DNA from: Rhyzopertha dominica
Taxonomy: Eukaryota > Arthropoda > Insecta > Coleoptera > Bostrichidae
DNA length: 64,000 nucleotides
Direction of reading: 5' to 3'
Assembly (NCBI GenBank): GCA_025024175.1
Contig: QCXZ01000137.1
Coordinates: 24,428,001 to 24,492,000 of the forward strand
Each line of letters starts with the position of its first letter. The first letter of the stretch is position 1. Position numbers and translations under genes: made by a program. Below, piece by piece: positions 46,522 to 59,263 of the stretch. The notes beneath the pieces were generated by a model. That model had not been told where the DNA came from, made no database searches, and saw nothing but the letters and a program-made list of their open reading frames with translations.

Positions 46522-46815
46522 AATTCCAGAGCAACTTAAAACCGCAATAATAACACCAATCCACAAACAAGGCAATAATGCGAACCGAACAACTACAGAC
46601 CGATATCAATGTTAAACTGTCGCGCAAAAATATAAACAACAGAAAAGAAACAATTTTTAGTAAACAAAATTGTTTTATTCATGGCCACTCCACATACACG
46701 GCAGCTGTGGAACTCATTTGGTATATCTGCAACTAACTGGAACAAATAATAAGTGGTGCTGGCATACCTCAAAATTCAATATTCGGGCCAATATTGTTTC
46801 AATAATGCTAATGAC
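46522..46815 (+). pseudogene. CR1/jockey-type LINE RT relic
   Basis: The plus strand reads IPEQLKTAIITPIHKQGNN, then after a frame change NNYRPISML, then FIHGHSTYTAAVELIW, then ISGAGIPQNSIFGPILF. These are RT blocks 0-2, 3 and 5 (FP..LK.A.+.PI.K+G......NYRPIS+L, GF...+ST..A+.EL.., SGVPQGSI.GPILF). Motif A between the last two is deleted, and the glycine of PQG is Asn. It is an internal fragment with at least three frame breaks and no endonuclease or 3' tail nearby. Confidence 0.7.
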
Positions 46816-47117
46816 CTAACTAATTTAAAACTTCAATGACAAATAACACAATCACCCGGCGACTGGATTATTAATTGAAAGCGTTCCTATTCTGCATATA
46901 ACAGAAGTAATAAGATAATTTTAATTTTCGCTTGACTACGGAGGACTCTCTATATCCTAAATACCAGCTTGAAAAGAAAGTTGTACCATACGTACATCAA
47001 ACTTCACATAAGCTGCATAGCAGGCTGCAAGTTCAACCGACATGAAAATATTACAATGGACGTATAAGAGAACAATAAAAAATGTATATAATCTGGACCA
47101 TTACACATCTAACGAGC

Positions 47118-47468
47118 ACGGACGTTCATAAAAAAGTGGTCAAACGAGTCACGGTTTTCTCTTTCTAACGCGACCCTAGCGCCTATCGTGTAGATTAGTT
47201 CGGATGGTTTGATGCTCATTTGACGTATTTGGCCTTTATTCCAGTGATGACAATAACACGCAATTACTGCTACGTGAGACTAATACGAACACCGTTGATT
47301 CTGCAGAAACGTTAATAAGTCGCAAAATACCCTATGGATAACGCAACGTCAGTGTAAATTGAAAACGAGACTCGTTTGATAATCGATAATGACAGTCGTG
47401 ACAGTTGAGTTTGTTAGACCAACACCGACAATCATCGGCTTACCTGACCCTTTTTTATGAATGCCCGT
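47118..47468. mobile_element. MITE of about 351 bp with 21-bp terminal inverted repeats
   Basis: The left end ACGGACGTTCATAAAAAAG is the near-complement of the right end CTTTTTTATGAATGCCCGT (two mismatches in the first 19). Similarity fades inward. No coding sequence is present. I could not decide the target duplication. The interior is GC-richer than the flanks. Confidence 0.6.
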
Positions 47469-48229
47469 TATAACCACTATGTTACTATGTATGATAGGAT
47501 CGAACTGTTAACAGAAGAATCAATAAAATTATTACATAAAATTAATACACTACACAAATTTGCACAAATATTGAACTGAAAACTAATGTAATTTGTCATA
47601 CCCATAAGATTAAAACAGCAAACTGCATATATCTAAATCATCACAAGCTCGCCAAGATCAAGAAATGTGTACCCAACATGACAAGTACGATGTGTAACAA
47701 GTTTCAACGAGTTTGCATACAGAAACAACAGAAAACTTTAGCAAACTTAAGTACCCTACAAAAAAGCACAGTCGATTGTACGTAAAGTGTAAGCCTTAAT
47801 TGTTAAGGTATTTACCCTCTGGTAAATTTTCTGGCGGACTGCAACATTTACCTATAGGTACTTAATGTTAGTTGTTATTTTTTCCATACCTACTTGATGC
47901 AGGATGTAAGTGTACCGTAACTATCGTAAGCTTTGTTCTTTATATATCATCATATGCAAAAATCCATTGAGGTTAAGCTCGACATCCAGCATGCTAGAAT
48001 TTTAAAGTAGAACACCATCTTGTTGAAACCGCTTACTTTAAATAAAGATCATTATTCCTTTTAAGATATAACAAATTTCCGACCGTATAGTGACAACACG
48101 ACATAAATATGGAAGGAAGGCAACAAAAACAGTGATACAACTAGATGAAATAAATGTACTGATACCAAAACAAAATTGACGATACAGACTGAAATTTGTC
48201 TACTGCAGATCTGCTTAATTTTCTGGTAG
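47469..48229. other. AT-rich stretch, no supported gene
   Basis: Nothing recognised. Confidence 0.4.
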
Positions 48230-48640
48230 GTTGGTAGTACAAGTAGTCATTAGGACCGACTGTCCGTGAATTATTGTTAACAGGGCAATCGCGATGCCAA
48301 TGGCGTTCGGGACAGTAGTGGCAACGCGGGTCATGGGACTGTAGGGATGGACCATTTCCCTGAATTATTGCGGCTATTGGTAAAGCTTGTTAAGCAATGG
48401 AATGAGTAGAAGGGACTGTCGTAGACATCTGCTGTCGGAGGGCTTTTTTATGGTAGATGCTCGCTAAAGTAACTCCTGTATACATTTGACCACAGGAGGT
48501 AGGAGGCAGTGAATGTATGGAAGTAGAAGGTCATGCATTGCGCAGGCTACTTCTTTGTCCATTAGTGTGGGTAGAAGGCGTGCAGTTCATGCGGCTTGCG
48601 GAATAAAAACGCAGCGACATTTTCTCCGTTCTGTTGAGGC
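48230..48640 (-). pseudogene. Possible retroelement gag fragment with a damaged zinc knuckle
   Basis: The minus strand around 48265-48335 reads DPRCHYCPERHWHRDCP, resembling the CCHC knuckle CxxCxxxGHxxxxC of gag proteins. The spacing between the second Cys and the last Cys is one residue short. Upstream (48340-48640) the minus frames are rich in Arg/Leu/Pro and broken by stops (SLGIRRASTERRKCRCVFIP). The whole 48.23-49.1 kb block is GC-richer than its flanks. The retroelement group is unknown, and chance resemblance is possible. Confidence 0.35.
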
Positions 48641-49894
48641 TCTTCTAATACCTAACGACCAGCTGATTTGAAGCTCTTGATATTGCTGAAGCTGACGTGC
48701 GGCCTCACATGTTTGCTGCTCTAATTACCTCAAGACCCACTGGCGTGTGGGAATGTTTTCCTCACGAAATAAGATGTTCTCTAGGGTACGGAAAAAGACC
48801 TCGTGGTCTTCGATCCCTCTATATCGAAGGGATAGATCGCATCTGTCTAAGGTATGCCTGGACAATTGCATGTGTTTGTTTAGTAGTTACCCGGATGCCA
48901 CTGGAATTCTGAGTATTCTACGGTCACGCCTCCTCCCAGAGAGGCTACAGGTTGTACGGGCGGTGACGATTTTCTGCGTTGCTGGTATGTGGTAACACAG
49001 ACGTACCATCTCCCACAGAGGCTGCAGAGTGCGTAGATGGAGATGATACCTTTCCGTGTTGCTAGTGTGTCGTCTGTTCACCATGGCTAGCTAGCGGTCT
49101 GTGGTCCTTTTCTAAAGAGACCAGATTGTAAACCTTCAAAGGAGGGACGGAATTCCAGAGGGGCCACGGAAATACGTATTATCGGGTACCTATACACGTA
49201 GCAGGAAAAAGCTCAATCAAAATGATAATACTTTTATTGATTTTAAACAAGGTTATGATTTCTCACAGATTTTCACTATTTATCACGTAAGGTATAAGTT
49301 AAATTACTGGTCATTGTTTGTTGCTACTCGCTCTGAGACATCCAGAGACCGACGTGTATAATTAGCTGCTATACTATGTTTTTACAGGTATTTACGGGTA
49401 TTGGTTACCACGTAAAGATACCGAAATAACCGATACCAAAACTAAAGCATATCGAATAGCGAATAGCAATAGCATCGTTTTTATTTTTCTCAAACAGAAA
49501 ATATTGTATGTTTAAAAAAGAGGCACAAAGAGGGACATTGGAGGGACATTAATTGAGGAGGGAAGATAGCTTAAAATGGGGGACTGTCCCTCCAAATGAG
49601 GGACGTATGGTCACTTTATCCTTTTCTGCAATAAGTTTGGGCGCCAGACTGTTATCGGACGGGACGCTGGTGTGGCAAGGTTCCTAGTTTAAAATCTCAA
49701 ATTCAGGAAAAAGCGCTAGTGTCAACATGCCAGATTCAATCGCGTTCATCAACTAGGCGGGGCAACCGACATCCCGATAGGTCAAGCGCGGCTCAGTAGC
49801 CGTTATTAATATTATATATGAAATGCAAGCCTAAAAATGTGTAATAGTTTAAACCATATAGAAGATATAACAAAGCCATAATTGCTTTTACATC
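48641..49894. other. GC-richer block then AT-rich spacer, no supported gene
   Basis: A short palindrome TCGATCCCTCTATATCGAAG...GGGATAGATCG lies at 48808-48839. Around 49533-49610 purine-rich GGAGGGACATT and GAGGGACGTATGGTCAC wording resembles the end of a common insect DNA transposon, but no opposite end was found. Confidence 0.35.
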
Positions 49895-50610
49895 TATCAA
49901 TTTTCCCCCCAGATAAAATCCATAGGTGTTGAATCCGGAGACCTCTCTTGGCAATGGTTATGACCCTACTCAGCTATCCAATTATTGCCGAAATTACCCA
50001 TCAAAAATTGTTAATAATTCCATTGTTGTGAGTTACTACAAAAATACGGTCCTAAGGTCAACTAATCACAATTCATCAACAAGCGATTCTATTTGCTGCG
50101 GAAGAATTTCTAAGAGTATATCTCTGAGAGGTAAGGATACGCCCTCGTAAATAGAAGGATCTGTAATTCTGTCTCTAAAAATTTCCTGCCCACTCACTAA
50201 ATCCAAATCTACCTTGATTTATTTTACTCTAAAACTTTGTTTTTTGCCTATATATAAGTATTGTAGAGATTAAAAATACCGGCGCTGTCTACATATGCTT
50301 CGTCTGGTCAAATGCAGTTTAATATGGAAAATCTCGCACTTGGTTACAATTCTCCAAAAACCACTGGCAAAAATCCAGGCGTCGTTGAAAATCTTCAGCT
50401 CAGGTAATGAACTACTCGTCCTAAATGGCCTGACTTTGTGTTTCTTCAAAGTCCTTGTTGCGTCCTTTTGTCTTTTTTCCCCCTTTTTCGCCACAACCTG
50501 CCCTCCTATATTCTCCTCGACGCCTTACGGACTGACATGCATTGCAACAAGTGTGTCGAAGAACTTGCTATCGAGTATCGAGACATCATCAAAATTGGAT
50601 GTGTAGATCA
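49895..50610 (-). pseudogene. Rosa-like mariner transposase relic 6
   Basis: The minus strand reads EDFQRRLDFCQWFLENCNQV, then RDFPY*TAFDQTKHM. This is the family's D..RL.FC.W.LE.....NF....LF+DE..F block, with the first catalytic Asp region degraded. It continues as EIFRDRITDPSIYEG, ILLEILPQQIESLVDELWLV, and PLPREVSGFNTYGFYLGGKL (the WPPRSPDL.PLDFYLWGHLK block). Blocks are in order over about 500 bp, with several stops and frame changes. Plus-strand frames over the same region are shadows. Confidence 0.65.
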
Positions 50611-53600
50611 GCCCGCTACGAAAAGTGTTCAAGTGCATCGTTCGTTCTACAGCAAATCAAGGTAGGTGTCAATTCCTTTGCAATTATCGCTTTTCGATTG
50701 TTCCCTTCACGCAACAGTCCGCCTAACATTACTTCTTGGTAACTTTAGCGTCGAAAATTTAGGTTTATTTTCTATACTTTCTAAAACAACTATTTTTGCT
50801 TAATTTCTTATCCCTATTTGATACATTTTGGGAAGCGGCTTTTCAAACTGACTATTGTTACTTAAGTTATGTCGCAATCTTGAAAAATATCTTTGTTACC
50901 TTTCTGGAATTCGCTCGTAATATAAGCAGCGAGTAGCTTCCATATGTTCTCCGGCTTGCATGAAACACACTTTCATATGTCATTTTTCATATAGTTCAAA
51001 GCGCATTGCAAATTAATTTGGAAGTTCAACTTTTTATTAATGAATTATTATTAAAGCAAAATACACCTAAATAAGGCAATTGTTGCTTATCAACTGTCTA
51101 AAGCACTCTCTCAAAAGCCACACTTTAAAATGGGAAAAAACATAAAACTTTATATTTTAAAATAAACTTAAATAATGCGCAGTATGGTATATTTTTGGAA
51201 TAGCAATTTGAAGCTCTATTCAGATAAGTAAAAAAACTCACGTGCTGTGCTATTAAAAAGAATTATGTTTGATTCGATAACTTTTTGACGTGATCCCGTA
51301 TACTATTTCTGAAAACGACACTGAAATCTACGTAAAAAAGTGATTTAGAAATGTTCTTGCACAGGGGAAAAATTAAAGATATTTTCCCCAAACGTAGATT
51401 TTTGAAGAAAAAAAACCTTTACAATAATAAGACTTATATAACCACATCAAACACAAAGACGACTGTACAAACTACGATTTTAAATGATTGTACTCGAAGA
51501 AAAGTTGCACATTTTCAACCAAATACGTAAGTAAGGTAACCTATGACAGACTGAGAAAATGATCGTTAAAAAGCTTTTTAAGAAATTCTGCGTTAACTTG
51601 TTTAATTCCTGGTTTAAGCTATAAATGGGAACAAGCAAAGCAACAAGCAATTGAACCATAGGGTATATAACGGACGACAGAACAAGGAGGATTTGTTATC
51701 TAATGTAATGTGGATGCATGCGTGCGTAGAAATGTATGGCCACATACATTTAGTGATCAGTCCAATAATAATCAAGTCATTAATGTGAACATAACATTGG
51801 AAAGGCACCTGCTTCTTAATATGTATTTTGGCAACAACACCCCTTTATTAATGCAGTAAATGCAAATGTTACTGCATATATGCATTTAGCTTCATTGACT
51901 ATTTAAAAAACTTTTGTCGTTTTAAAAGTAATATCCGCTCTGTTTTAGTAAAACCTCTTGCTTTGCAGTTAACTACCAGATAAGCTGTTGAAATACTATT
52001 TACAAATGTTAAATATGACCTATTCTGTTTTTGCATTGAACTTATAAGTTAGCCCTTGTACGACGAGACACGACATATACTTCAGCAGGGATGTTGAATA
52101 CACAGTTGTCAATGTTTTATGTCCCTTAGATTTATGGTGATATGTATAAAATTGGTATTTTGAAGATGATAATATGTCTGAGAGATAACAGTATCATCAA
52201 ATCTCTATTAATTTTTGAGTATATATTTTTGAAGATGATATGGTGTAAAGAAATTTTTACTAGCCTGATAGATCACTTAGGTGATCACAGTCTTACGTTA
52301 CTTCTAGAAAAAGGATCAAATGTCAAACTCGAAAATATGCAACAATTCCGGAAAACATAGGTTGTATCAATGATATTACTTCAGATAATCATGTAACTAG
52401 ACCCATTCACATCACAAAAGCGTTTTACATTTCCCACAGGGAACGTATGACTCACGTTGTTATAACAGTAATACGAGAAAATTTTGAGCTAAAGCTAAAC
52501 TTTTCGGATTAACAAAGTCTATACCGCGCAGCAAAGTATTTCTCCATAAATTTCCCAGATGTGATGGAGATATACTGGTCCAGAGCTAACATGATCTTTA
52601 GCATATTTGACATAACTTCGTGATGCAAGTGAACAAGCAGATGTGATGCAAAGTTAGCTAATTTTATTATCGCAACTCTAATGGCTTGTATCATTCCCCG
52701 CTAGTTTGCAATAGTTTAAAAACGCGAACAAAATGAAATTTATTGTTACCTTTAAGCATGCGCAACTAAATACCTAATTGGGATCCAAAGATGACGCAAA
52801 TACCTATCAGTTGCACTTAAAATTATAGTAACGGAATTCTAGATTTGCATTGCATTCTTTGTAGCAGCTTATGTTTGGACGTTAAAATAAGGTAAACGAA
52901 CACCTAGACAATCGCCCAGTGGATGCAAAAATGAAGTATGAACTACTTAATTAATTTTAATTAGGTACCCAAGCAAATAGAAGAAATATAATGCAAGAAA
53001 TATTAATGCACTAGCAACCTGTAACTTTCGAATTACGTACTATTGAAATAACAGTGTATTCCATATTCAAATTCCTACGTTTTGTTCATATATCGTCTGA
53101 ATGTTTTTTTTTTAATTCCAACTGGTATTGGGTGGATTCGAGCCGGTAGATTCTCAAGTAGACGTAAAACAAGTGCGTTGAAGGTTCAGTGTAGTCCCCA
53201 AACTGTTAACAGGTTAGTGCCGTTTTAATTTCATTTTGACTTATGTTTTCACTATTTAATCGAATTATCAATATAGAGATAAAATGAGCATGATTGTCAC
53301 TACATCAGCTGAACTGTTTAAGCAAAATCATTTTTTTTATCAAATCAAATCGGAAGACATTTTGGGTCAACAGAAACAATGCATGCTATGCTGTGGATAT
53401 TATTGTTTTTTATTTATTGCTGTGTATAGACAAACATCTGGTAAAAAAGAAATTTTTGCACCAATTCATTAGGCTGTATGGCAACCCTAAGAAAAATCTC
53501 TATAGTTTTGAGTAATAGTGGTATAGAACAGACCCCTCTCAGTAGCATTGCTACAATTCCTTAAACGAACAAGTTTTATTTTTGTTTGTTAATAAATTAT

Positions 53601-54050
53601 TTGAGCTCACTTTGTACTATTTTTGATTTCACCAAAGCCCCCTATTTACGTGAATAGTCATGCATACAAGGTAAGTCAAATTAAAAATAACATAATGTAG
53701 CATAAATTTTAGATGTATATGCAGAGCAAAAAGTTTGAAAGAAACAAGATACACAAATTGCAGTATGACATTAAGTTTCTAGCGCACTAAAAGACGCACA
53801 AGTACGGTTTACATATAGTAGTGTTATAATTTAATTGTATTTTGTGTTCTTAAATAAGTACGTATACAGGAAAATAAGAAGAATAGGGTTTGTACTACAT
53901 ATCCGCCNACAACATCACGCTGCATACACGATTGTGTACTTCCAACAAGGATCGAAAACCAGGTAGTATGTATGTATCTGTCATAATGAATCGTATTTGA
54001 ACAGGGCGTTTCCTGTTTTTTTTTATAAAAATACTACAGTATTTTGTACT
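50611..54050. other. Long AT-rich stretch, no supported gene
   Basis: At 53131-53146 GGTGGATTCGAGCCGG is a reverse-oriented tRNA B-box-like word without a clear A box. Otherwise no recognisable structure. One ambiguous base at about 53908. Confidence 0.4.
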
Positions 54051-54054
54051 CTAA

Positions 54055-54230
54055 GACCCCTTTGCACAAAGCGTGGTTAACCAGACCCTCTGGTTAACAC
54101 GCGATTAACCAGCCGTTGCCACAGGCAGCACCAATCAAGAACCCTAAAAAAGAACCGTTTGCATGACAACTGCCCCTTGACCGCGTGTTAACCAGGGGGT
54201 CTGGTTAACCACGCTTTGCGCAACGGGGCC
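54055..54230. mobile_element. 176-bp MITE with about 50-bp terminal inverted repeats, PIF/Harbinger-like
   Basis: The left end GACCCCTTTGCACAAAGCGT and the reverse complement of the right end (GGCCCCGTTGCGCAAAGCGT) stay matched inward through GGTTAACCAGACCC and CTGGTTAACACGCG, about 50 bp with five mismatches. The flanking triplets are TAA (54052-54054) and TAT (54231-54233), an imperfect 3-bp target duplication. GGSCC...GTTGCACAA-type ends plus a TNA duplication suggest PIF/Harbinger. The interior of about 75 bp is noncoding. Confidence 0.8.
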
Positions 54231-55311
54231 TATATAAGAATAAATAATGAAATTATAATTTAAAAGGGATTCCCTAGAACGATTAAAATTGTACCAGTTC
54301 TTTATAAAAGTATTCTCTAAATAAGCAAAAAAGTAATTATGTTAGTACCAATTATTTCTTTAAAATCGAAACTAAAATCATTAAACTCAGATGACATAAG
54401 ATCGGTTACTTTTATAAATCTAGTGTGCAAACGAATTCATTGCTCATTTTATTGATAAAACAAAAATGTGCGCCAAATTGAATTTACCGGTACACACTGC
54501 CTTAGCACCTACAATTACAGTGAACTGTTTACTGCATTTCTTTTTCTATGAGAAATATTTAAAACAAGTCAACTCGTGCCACTATACGCACTTTTACAGG
54601 TATCAATTATAACCGCGTCAATCATTGTCTCATAAATTATTATTTGAAGGGAAATGCCCTTTTCTAAATGATATATGTACTTACAAGAGGTGCTTTTATC
54701 AAGCAGTTCAAATATTGCAAATATTGATGCTTGACGCAAAAATATGTTGCAAAATTTCATTATTCGTGTCCATGTATCATTTTCTTTGGCCGTGTCATAT
54801 TTCATACATGTAAAAACATGTCCTCTTGTATATTACTCGTAATGTGTAATTCGCTGCAGGGTATAAGACACAAATTATAATTTAACAAGATACGATTTAA
54901 AATGTGCCATCATATATATACAGAGTGGACCAACAGCCAAACGGCAAGAGATAGTGAATATATTTTTTTTCGAGTATAGCTAAAAGTGCAAACAGATCTT
55001 GGCTAACTTGATCCGTTTTTTTAACTTAACTTTAACTCTTTTTAAGTCATTGTCTAGTAGCATAGAATAAAATTCAGTTTCTTCTGAAAGCAATGTTTTC
55101 CGAGGTATGGCATACAAAGCTTTTTAAGGAAATACCCTGTGTATTTTTACGTTACCGAATTTCTCTCGACTTTACCTATCTAAAAATGTAACATAGTCCA
55201 TAGTCGCTAGGAGAAAATTACCTCCACAATGAACTCGGCTCTAAAGGCGCTCACCACAGCAGTGAGAAAAATTTAGCGAGGAGTAAATCACCACAACTAC
55301 TGCCAACTTTA
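54231..55311. other. AT-rich stretch, no supported gene
   Basis: Nothing recognised between the MITE and the hAT-like element. Confidence 0.4.
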
Positions 55312-55319
55312 ATCCAGAT

Positions 55320-56192
55320 TAGTGTTGGGCGATACATCAAAATGTATCGATATTCGGTATCGATACGTATCGCAATATTGTATATCGATACACGTATCGT
55401 ATCGTTTTCTGAGTATCGATATTCGTAGTATCGGATAAATATCGATCCAGGAAATAGCAAATCGATATAAAGTGAATTAAAACACTTCTGGTTTTACATA
55501 ATTTACATCACTGTTTCTAAAAACCTTTCTATTCTTCAGCTTCGTCAGTTACTACTGCATCATGTTAAATATATCAATAATTTGTCTCCATGCAAGGACA
55601 ACGAATTGAATAAGTGAATTTTATTAAACTAAATTGTTAGTTTACGTTTATTTGGCCATTGGTGAGGAAAAACCCATTTGATAAAAAAGCTGAACTCCAT
55701 ACAACACAAATAAAATTCACCTAATTCTTTATATTGCAACTGTATTACTAATTATAAAAAAGTGCACGTGCACATACCTTGAGAAGAGATAAGCGATTTT
55801 TAAGACTTAATCTGGAATTTTAACGTTCACGATTTTTTATGAGAATCCAATTATAAACACAAATTAGAGCTTCCAATAAATTATTTATACGGGCACAATT
55901 TACATTATTGCAATGTTGTTCTATAAGAAGAGTTCCTATTGCGTTAAGGATATGCTTTTTATCAAAACCGTAATGGTTTGGTAGAGTAGGTATAAAAATA
56001 TAATGCTATTCTATAGTAAAGTCGAAAGATAACGAGGATATGGTTGGTAGAAAATAAATGATTCGATACCACTCTGATAGGTATCGATCCAGCGAAATAT
56101 CGCATATCGATACTTGGTATCCATACAAATTTCGGGTATCGAAAGCAAAAGTATCGATACCTAGAAGTATCGATACGTATCGCCCAACACTA
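55320..56192. mobile_element. 873-bp non-autonomous hAT-like element with GTATCGATAC arrays
   Basis: The termini TAGTGTTGGGCGATAC (55320) and GTATCGCCCAACACTA (ending 56192) are perfect 16-bp inverted repeats. They fit the hAT terminal pattern YARNG. The flanking octamers are ATCCAGAT (55312-55319) and ATCCAGAA (56193-56200), 7 of 8 identical, which fits the 8-bp hAT target duplication. About 130 bp at each end is packed with TATCGATA/GTATCG words in both orientations. The 600-bp core is ordinary AT-rich noncoding DNA. No transposase is encoded. Confidence 0.85.
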
Positions 56193-56200
56193 ATCCAGAA

Positions 56201-57854
56201 TCATATATCAGTACGAAGTTTAACCGTCTTAATCACTATAGTCCACATATGGTTAAGCGTACTGTCAGTGATTGCAAAGGTATAGTTATAGATTTATTTT
56301 ACTATCAGCAGTAGGTACCTTATAATTATGTATCGCATACATTTAGCTGGACTGTTTAAGGTTTAACATTTTAGTTAGTTAATCATTACACTGCGGACTA
56401 TTTGTATTTGGCCTCGTTGAGGAAATGCAAGAAGGGCTTGCGCCAAATTCTCCTGATTTGTGATGTATATATTTTTATACCACAATAAATATTGATTGAT
56501 TTATTAATTGATTGATATATGTTACTTTTTATATTCCATTAAATTTAATATATTCCTTGCAAGAATGTCAATATAGGCGCATTATATGAACATAACAGCT
56601 CTTATTTGTAAATTTATTTAATATCTGTCTATCCTTAGGGTGGAATACCAAGCTCAAGGATTTGTTGATTTCAGACGTTCGTGATAAAACTTATGATTGT
56701 AAAAAATGAGAAAACTTTTACGAATCTGTAACTCATGGACATACGCACTTCCCCTGTTTTGAACTTTTTATAATTTTTATCCTCAAAACAAAAAAAAGTT
56801 TGAATATTCAAAATTTTTGTTTTTCTCTAGTTCGGGGCCAAAAATGAAATTTCTTACAACTAAAAGAGCTGTGTCTATCCTTTATCTAGCTTATAAAAAA
56901 TTAATTCAAGTGGGTACAGAAATAACCCAGTAGGAAGTCAGAAACGAAATGTTTAGTTTCTCGAAAATGCACTTGTGTAAATGCTGCCACCTGACGGTCT
57001 ATTACATATTCACGTCCACGCACAATTGGCCAGTGATATATTACTCGGCATTATTTTCGCGCACGAAATCAACTACCGATGTGTTTTTTTTTTTGTTGCG
57101 AGGGAGAACAACGCTAATGAAAAGAAGAATTATCGTAAAGGTAACAAAGTCAATTTGTACACTTCCATTTAGCTATTCTTTGACAATTCTGCACGTGTAT
57201 GCAGATGTCTGTGAGCTATGTACAAAAAGAGCCTGTCCTTTGAGTAAAATTATTTGGCGTTTCACGTAAAACAAATGCGATAGAAGTGCACGTGAAAAGT
57301 TGTTTTTTTTTTAATTTTTATTAGGCTATTGCTAAAATACCTAGATAGCTATGTTGAGATAACTTAGTAAAATTATTTAATGTATATATAGGTATCGCGA
57401 AATATAATGCTTTAGCACATATCTGACTTAATATATTTTTACATTGAGGACATTCATGTGTAAATAATTTTAATTTTGATTAAATTGGGCAGAAAATATT
57501 TCATTTACATCAGTAGAAACCGTTTCAAAAATTATACAGACATGTGTCTTATGTTAAATACAGATGTATTGTGACAACTATAATGTATTGTAGCAGCTAT
57601 TATTTTAATGTTTTGGATAGTATAATTTTAACTACTTATGGTGTAGTTGCACAAACCTTGAAATAAATTTAGGTATAAAAAATACCTACATATATGTATT
57701 GATATATAAATTTTATTTTCCTACGTCCTCTTTTCAGTTAGTTAAGTATAATGGTGCATCGCACAAAATCGGAAAAACGGATAACTAATCTGTTTATCTA
57801 TTTGAAATCTAAAAGCCCGCATATTTGTATCTACACGGCTTATCACGCGCATTA
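56201..57854. other. AT-rich stretch, no supported gene
   Basis: A 106-codon plus frame at 56949-57269 has a Cys/Thr/Ser-rich composition (HLCKCCHLTVYYIFTSTHNW) but no motif or plausible splice context. I treat it as chance. Confidence 0.4.
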
Positions 57855-57960
57855 CTTTATTGAGCGATGGGATTTGAAGAACACCTGACTGCAAAACGCA
57901 CGTCTCCCGACGCTCTAGCTACCGCACATTTTCCCTCTTGAGAAACTAAGTGTCCGGCAA
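57855..57960 (-). mobile_element. tRNA-derived SINE remnant
   Basis: The minus strand contains a B-box-like GTTCTTCAAATCCCATCG (complement of 57865-57882) and, about 35 bp upstream, an A-box-like TGTGCGGTAGCTAGAGCGTCGG (complement of about 57907-57928). Spacing and order fit an RNA polymerase III internal promoter. An A-box/B-box pair within a diverged tRNA-like segment without a proper acceptor stem points to a SINE head and not to a working tRNA gene. The tail was not delimited. Confidence 0.45.
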
Positions 57961-59255
57961 GTATTCTTTCTTTTAGCGATAATAAATATAAGAAAAAAAC
58001 AAAATACAAATTTGGATTCATGGTTTGGAAATATGTTTAGCTGACGATTTTTGGGGAACTTGGCAAGACAGCTTTGCGTGTTCCTGGTTTTCAGGTTTTA
58101 AATAAAGCAAAGAACAGGATATTTGAAGTATACCGTATAGGCAATTCCAACGAAAATGGTTCGCTCCGTACAGAAAAGGATCAAATCAAATCAAGTTAGA
58201 AATAATGACAGCAGTCGTAAAAGTAAAGCAATCCGTACCAGACTGAACTATGTATAAATCAAAAAGCTCCCAAAATATATTAAGCTAGATTAAAAAATAG
58301 CCACTATTATATAAAAATCTATAATAGAGTAATAGGATTAAATCGAGACATATCGATGTTTTGATCATTTAGGAGTTATTATACCTATTATACAATTTTG
58401 CTACTTATAGCCAATTGTTCAGCGAATTGTACTACCTATTAGGTATGCCCAATAATACTTCGGTTTATTACACTTTGTTCTGGTAAGACGCAATTTCTAG
58501 CGTGTATCATGCAAAGGTCATGTTTGTTTGTTTGTTTCTACACACGTACTACAGTGACAAGATACATTATTAAGTAAAATAATTATTGCTAACTGGTTAA
58601 GTAACGTTACAATCTTACTCCGCCAGTACCCACTCATGCTTTCACATAAACAATAAACAACGCTCCACGTAATTTGGCATCAAAACTAGAAGGATTATTT
58701 AAATAGATAGATAATATAACTTTTATGTATTTTATATTGTATACTATATATTACATATACTTGAAACAATTCGACCTGGGTTTCAAGCCTCTACGTAGTA
58801 ATCAACCGTTATACTTCCCCTAGTGTTTATTATATATACTATATATTATATAATTTTTAGACATATTCTCACTTTAAGGCATTAGACATAAAACATAATC
58901 TAAATAAAATAAGGGTTGAGTATGACCTGATGCTGATTAAGTCTTTACCTCAATAATTTAGCAAGTCTAAATACCAATTTCGAGATTAAACTGCTACCTT
59001 CAGTAGAAATTAAAGTAAGCGAATTCTTGAAATCTCATTGTGTAAATAGACTGAAATATAGAAATATTTAGTTTTGTTATTGGTCTTCGTCATCAATACC
59101 GCTCAAAATCCTTAAACGTCAATAATATTTTGTATTTATTATTATTTCTATTCTTTATTAACTAAGCGAAATACTACCTGACGTAATTAAGTTAACTAGA
59201 CAAGTATCTAAACAAGAATAATCTGGGCATAGGTTAATTAGAACCGAAGACCAGA
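57961..59255. other. AT-rich stretch, no supported gene
   Basis: TA-rich runs (for example near 58735-58760 and 58830-58855). No coding motifs. Confidence 0.4.
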
Positions 59256-59263
59256 CTAAACAG

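Noticed and set aside
50295..50665. Overlapping plus-strand frames with a donor-like AAGGTAGGT near 50660
   Set aside because: Most of this region is better explained by the minus-strand mariner relic, and the plus frames show no family motif.
53131..53146. Reverse-oriented B-box-like GGTGGATTCGAGCCGG
   Set aside because: No A box at the right distance was found, unlike the pair at 57855-57960.
56949..57269. 106-codon plus frame
   Set aside because: No recognisable motif, no splice context, and overlapping frames of similar quality; length alone is not enough in this background.
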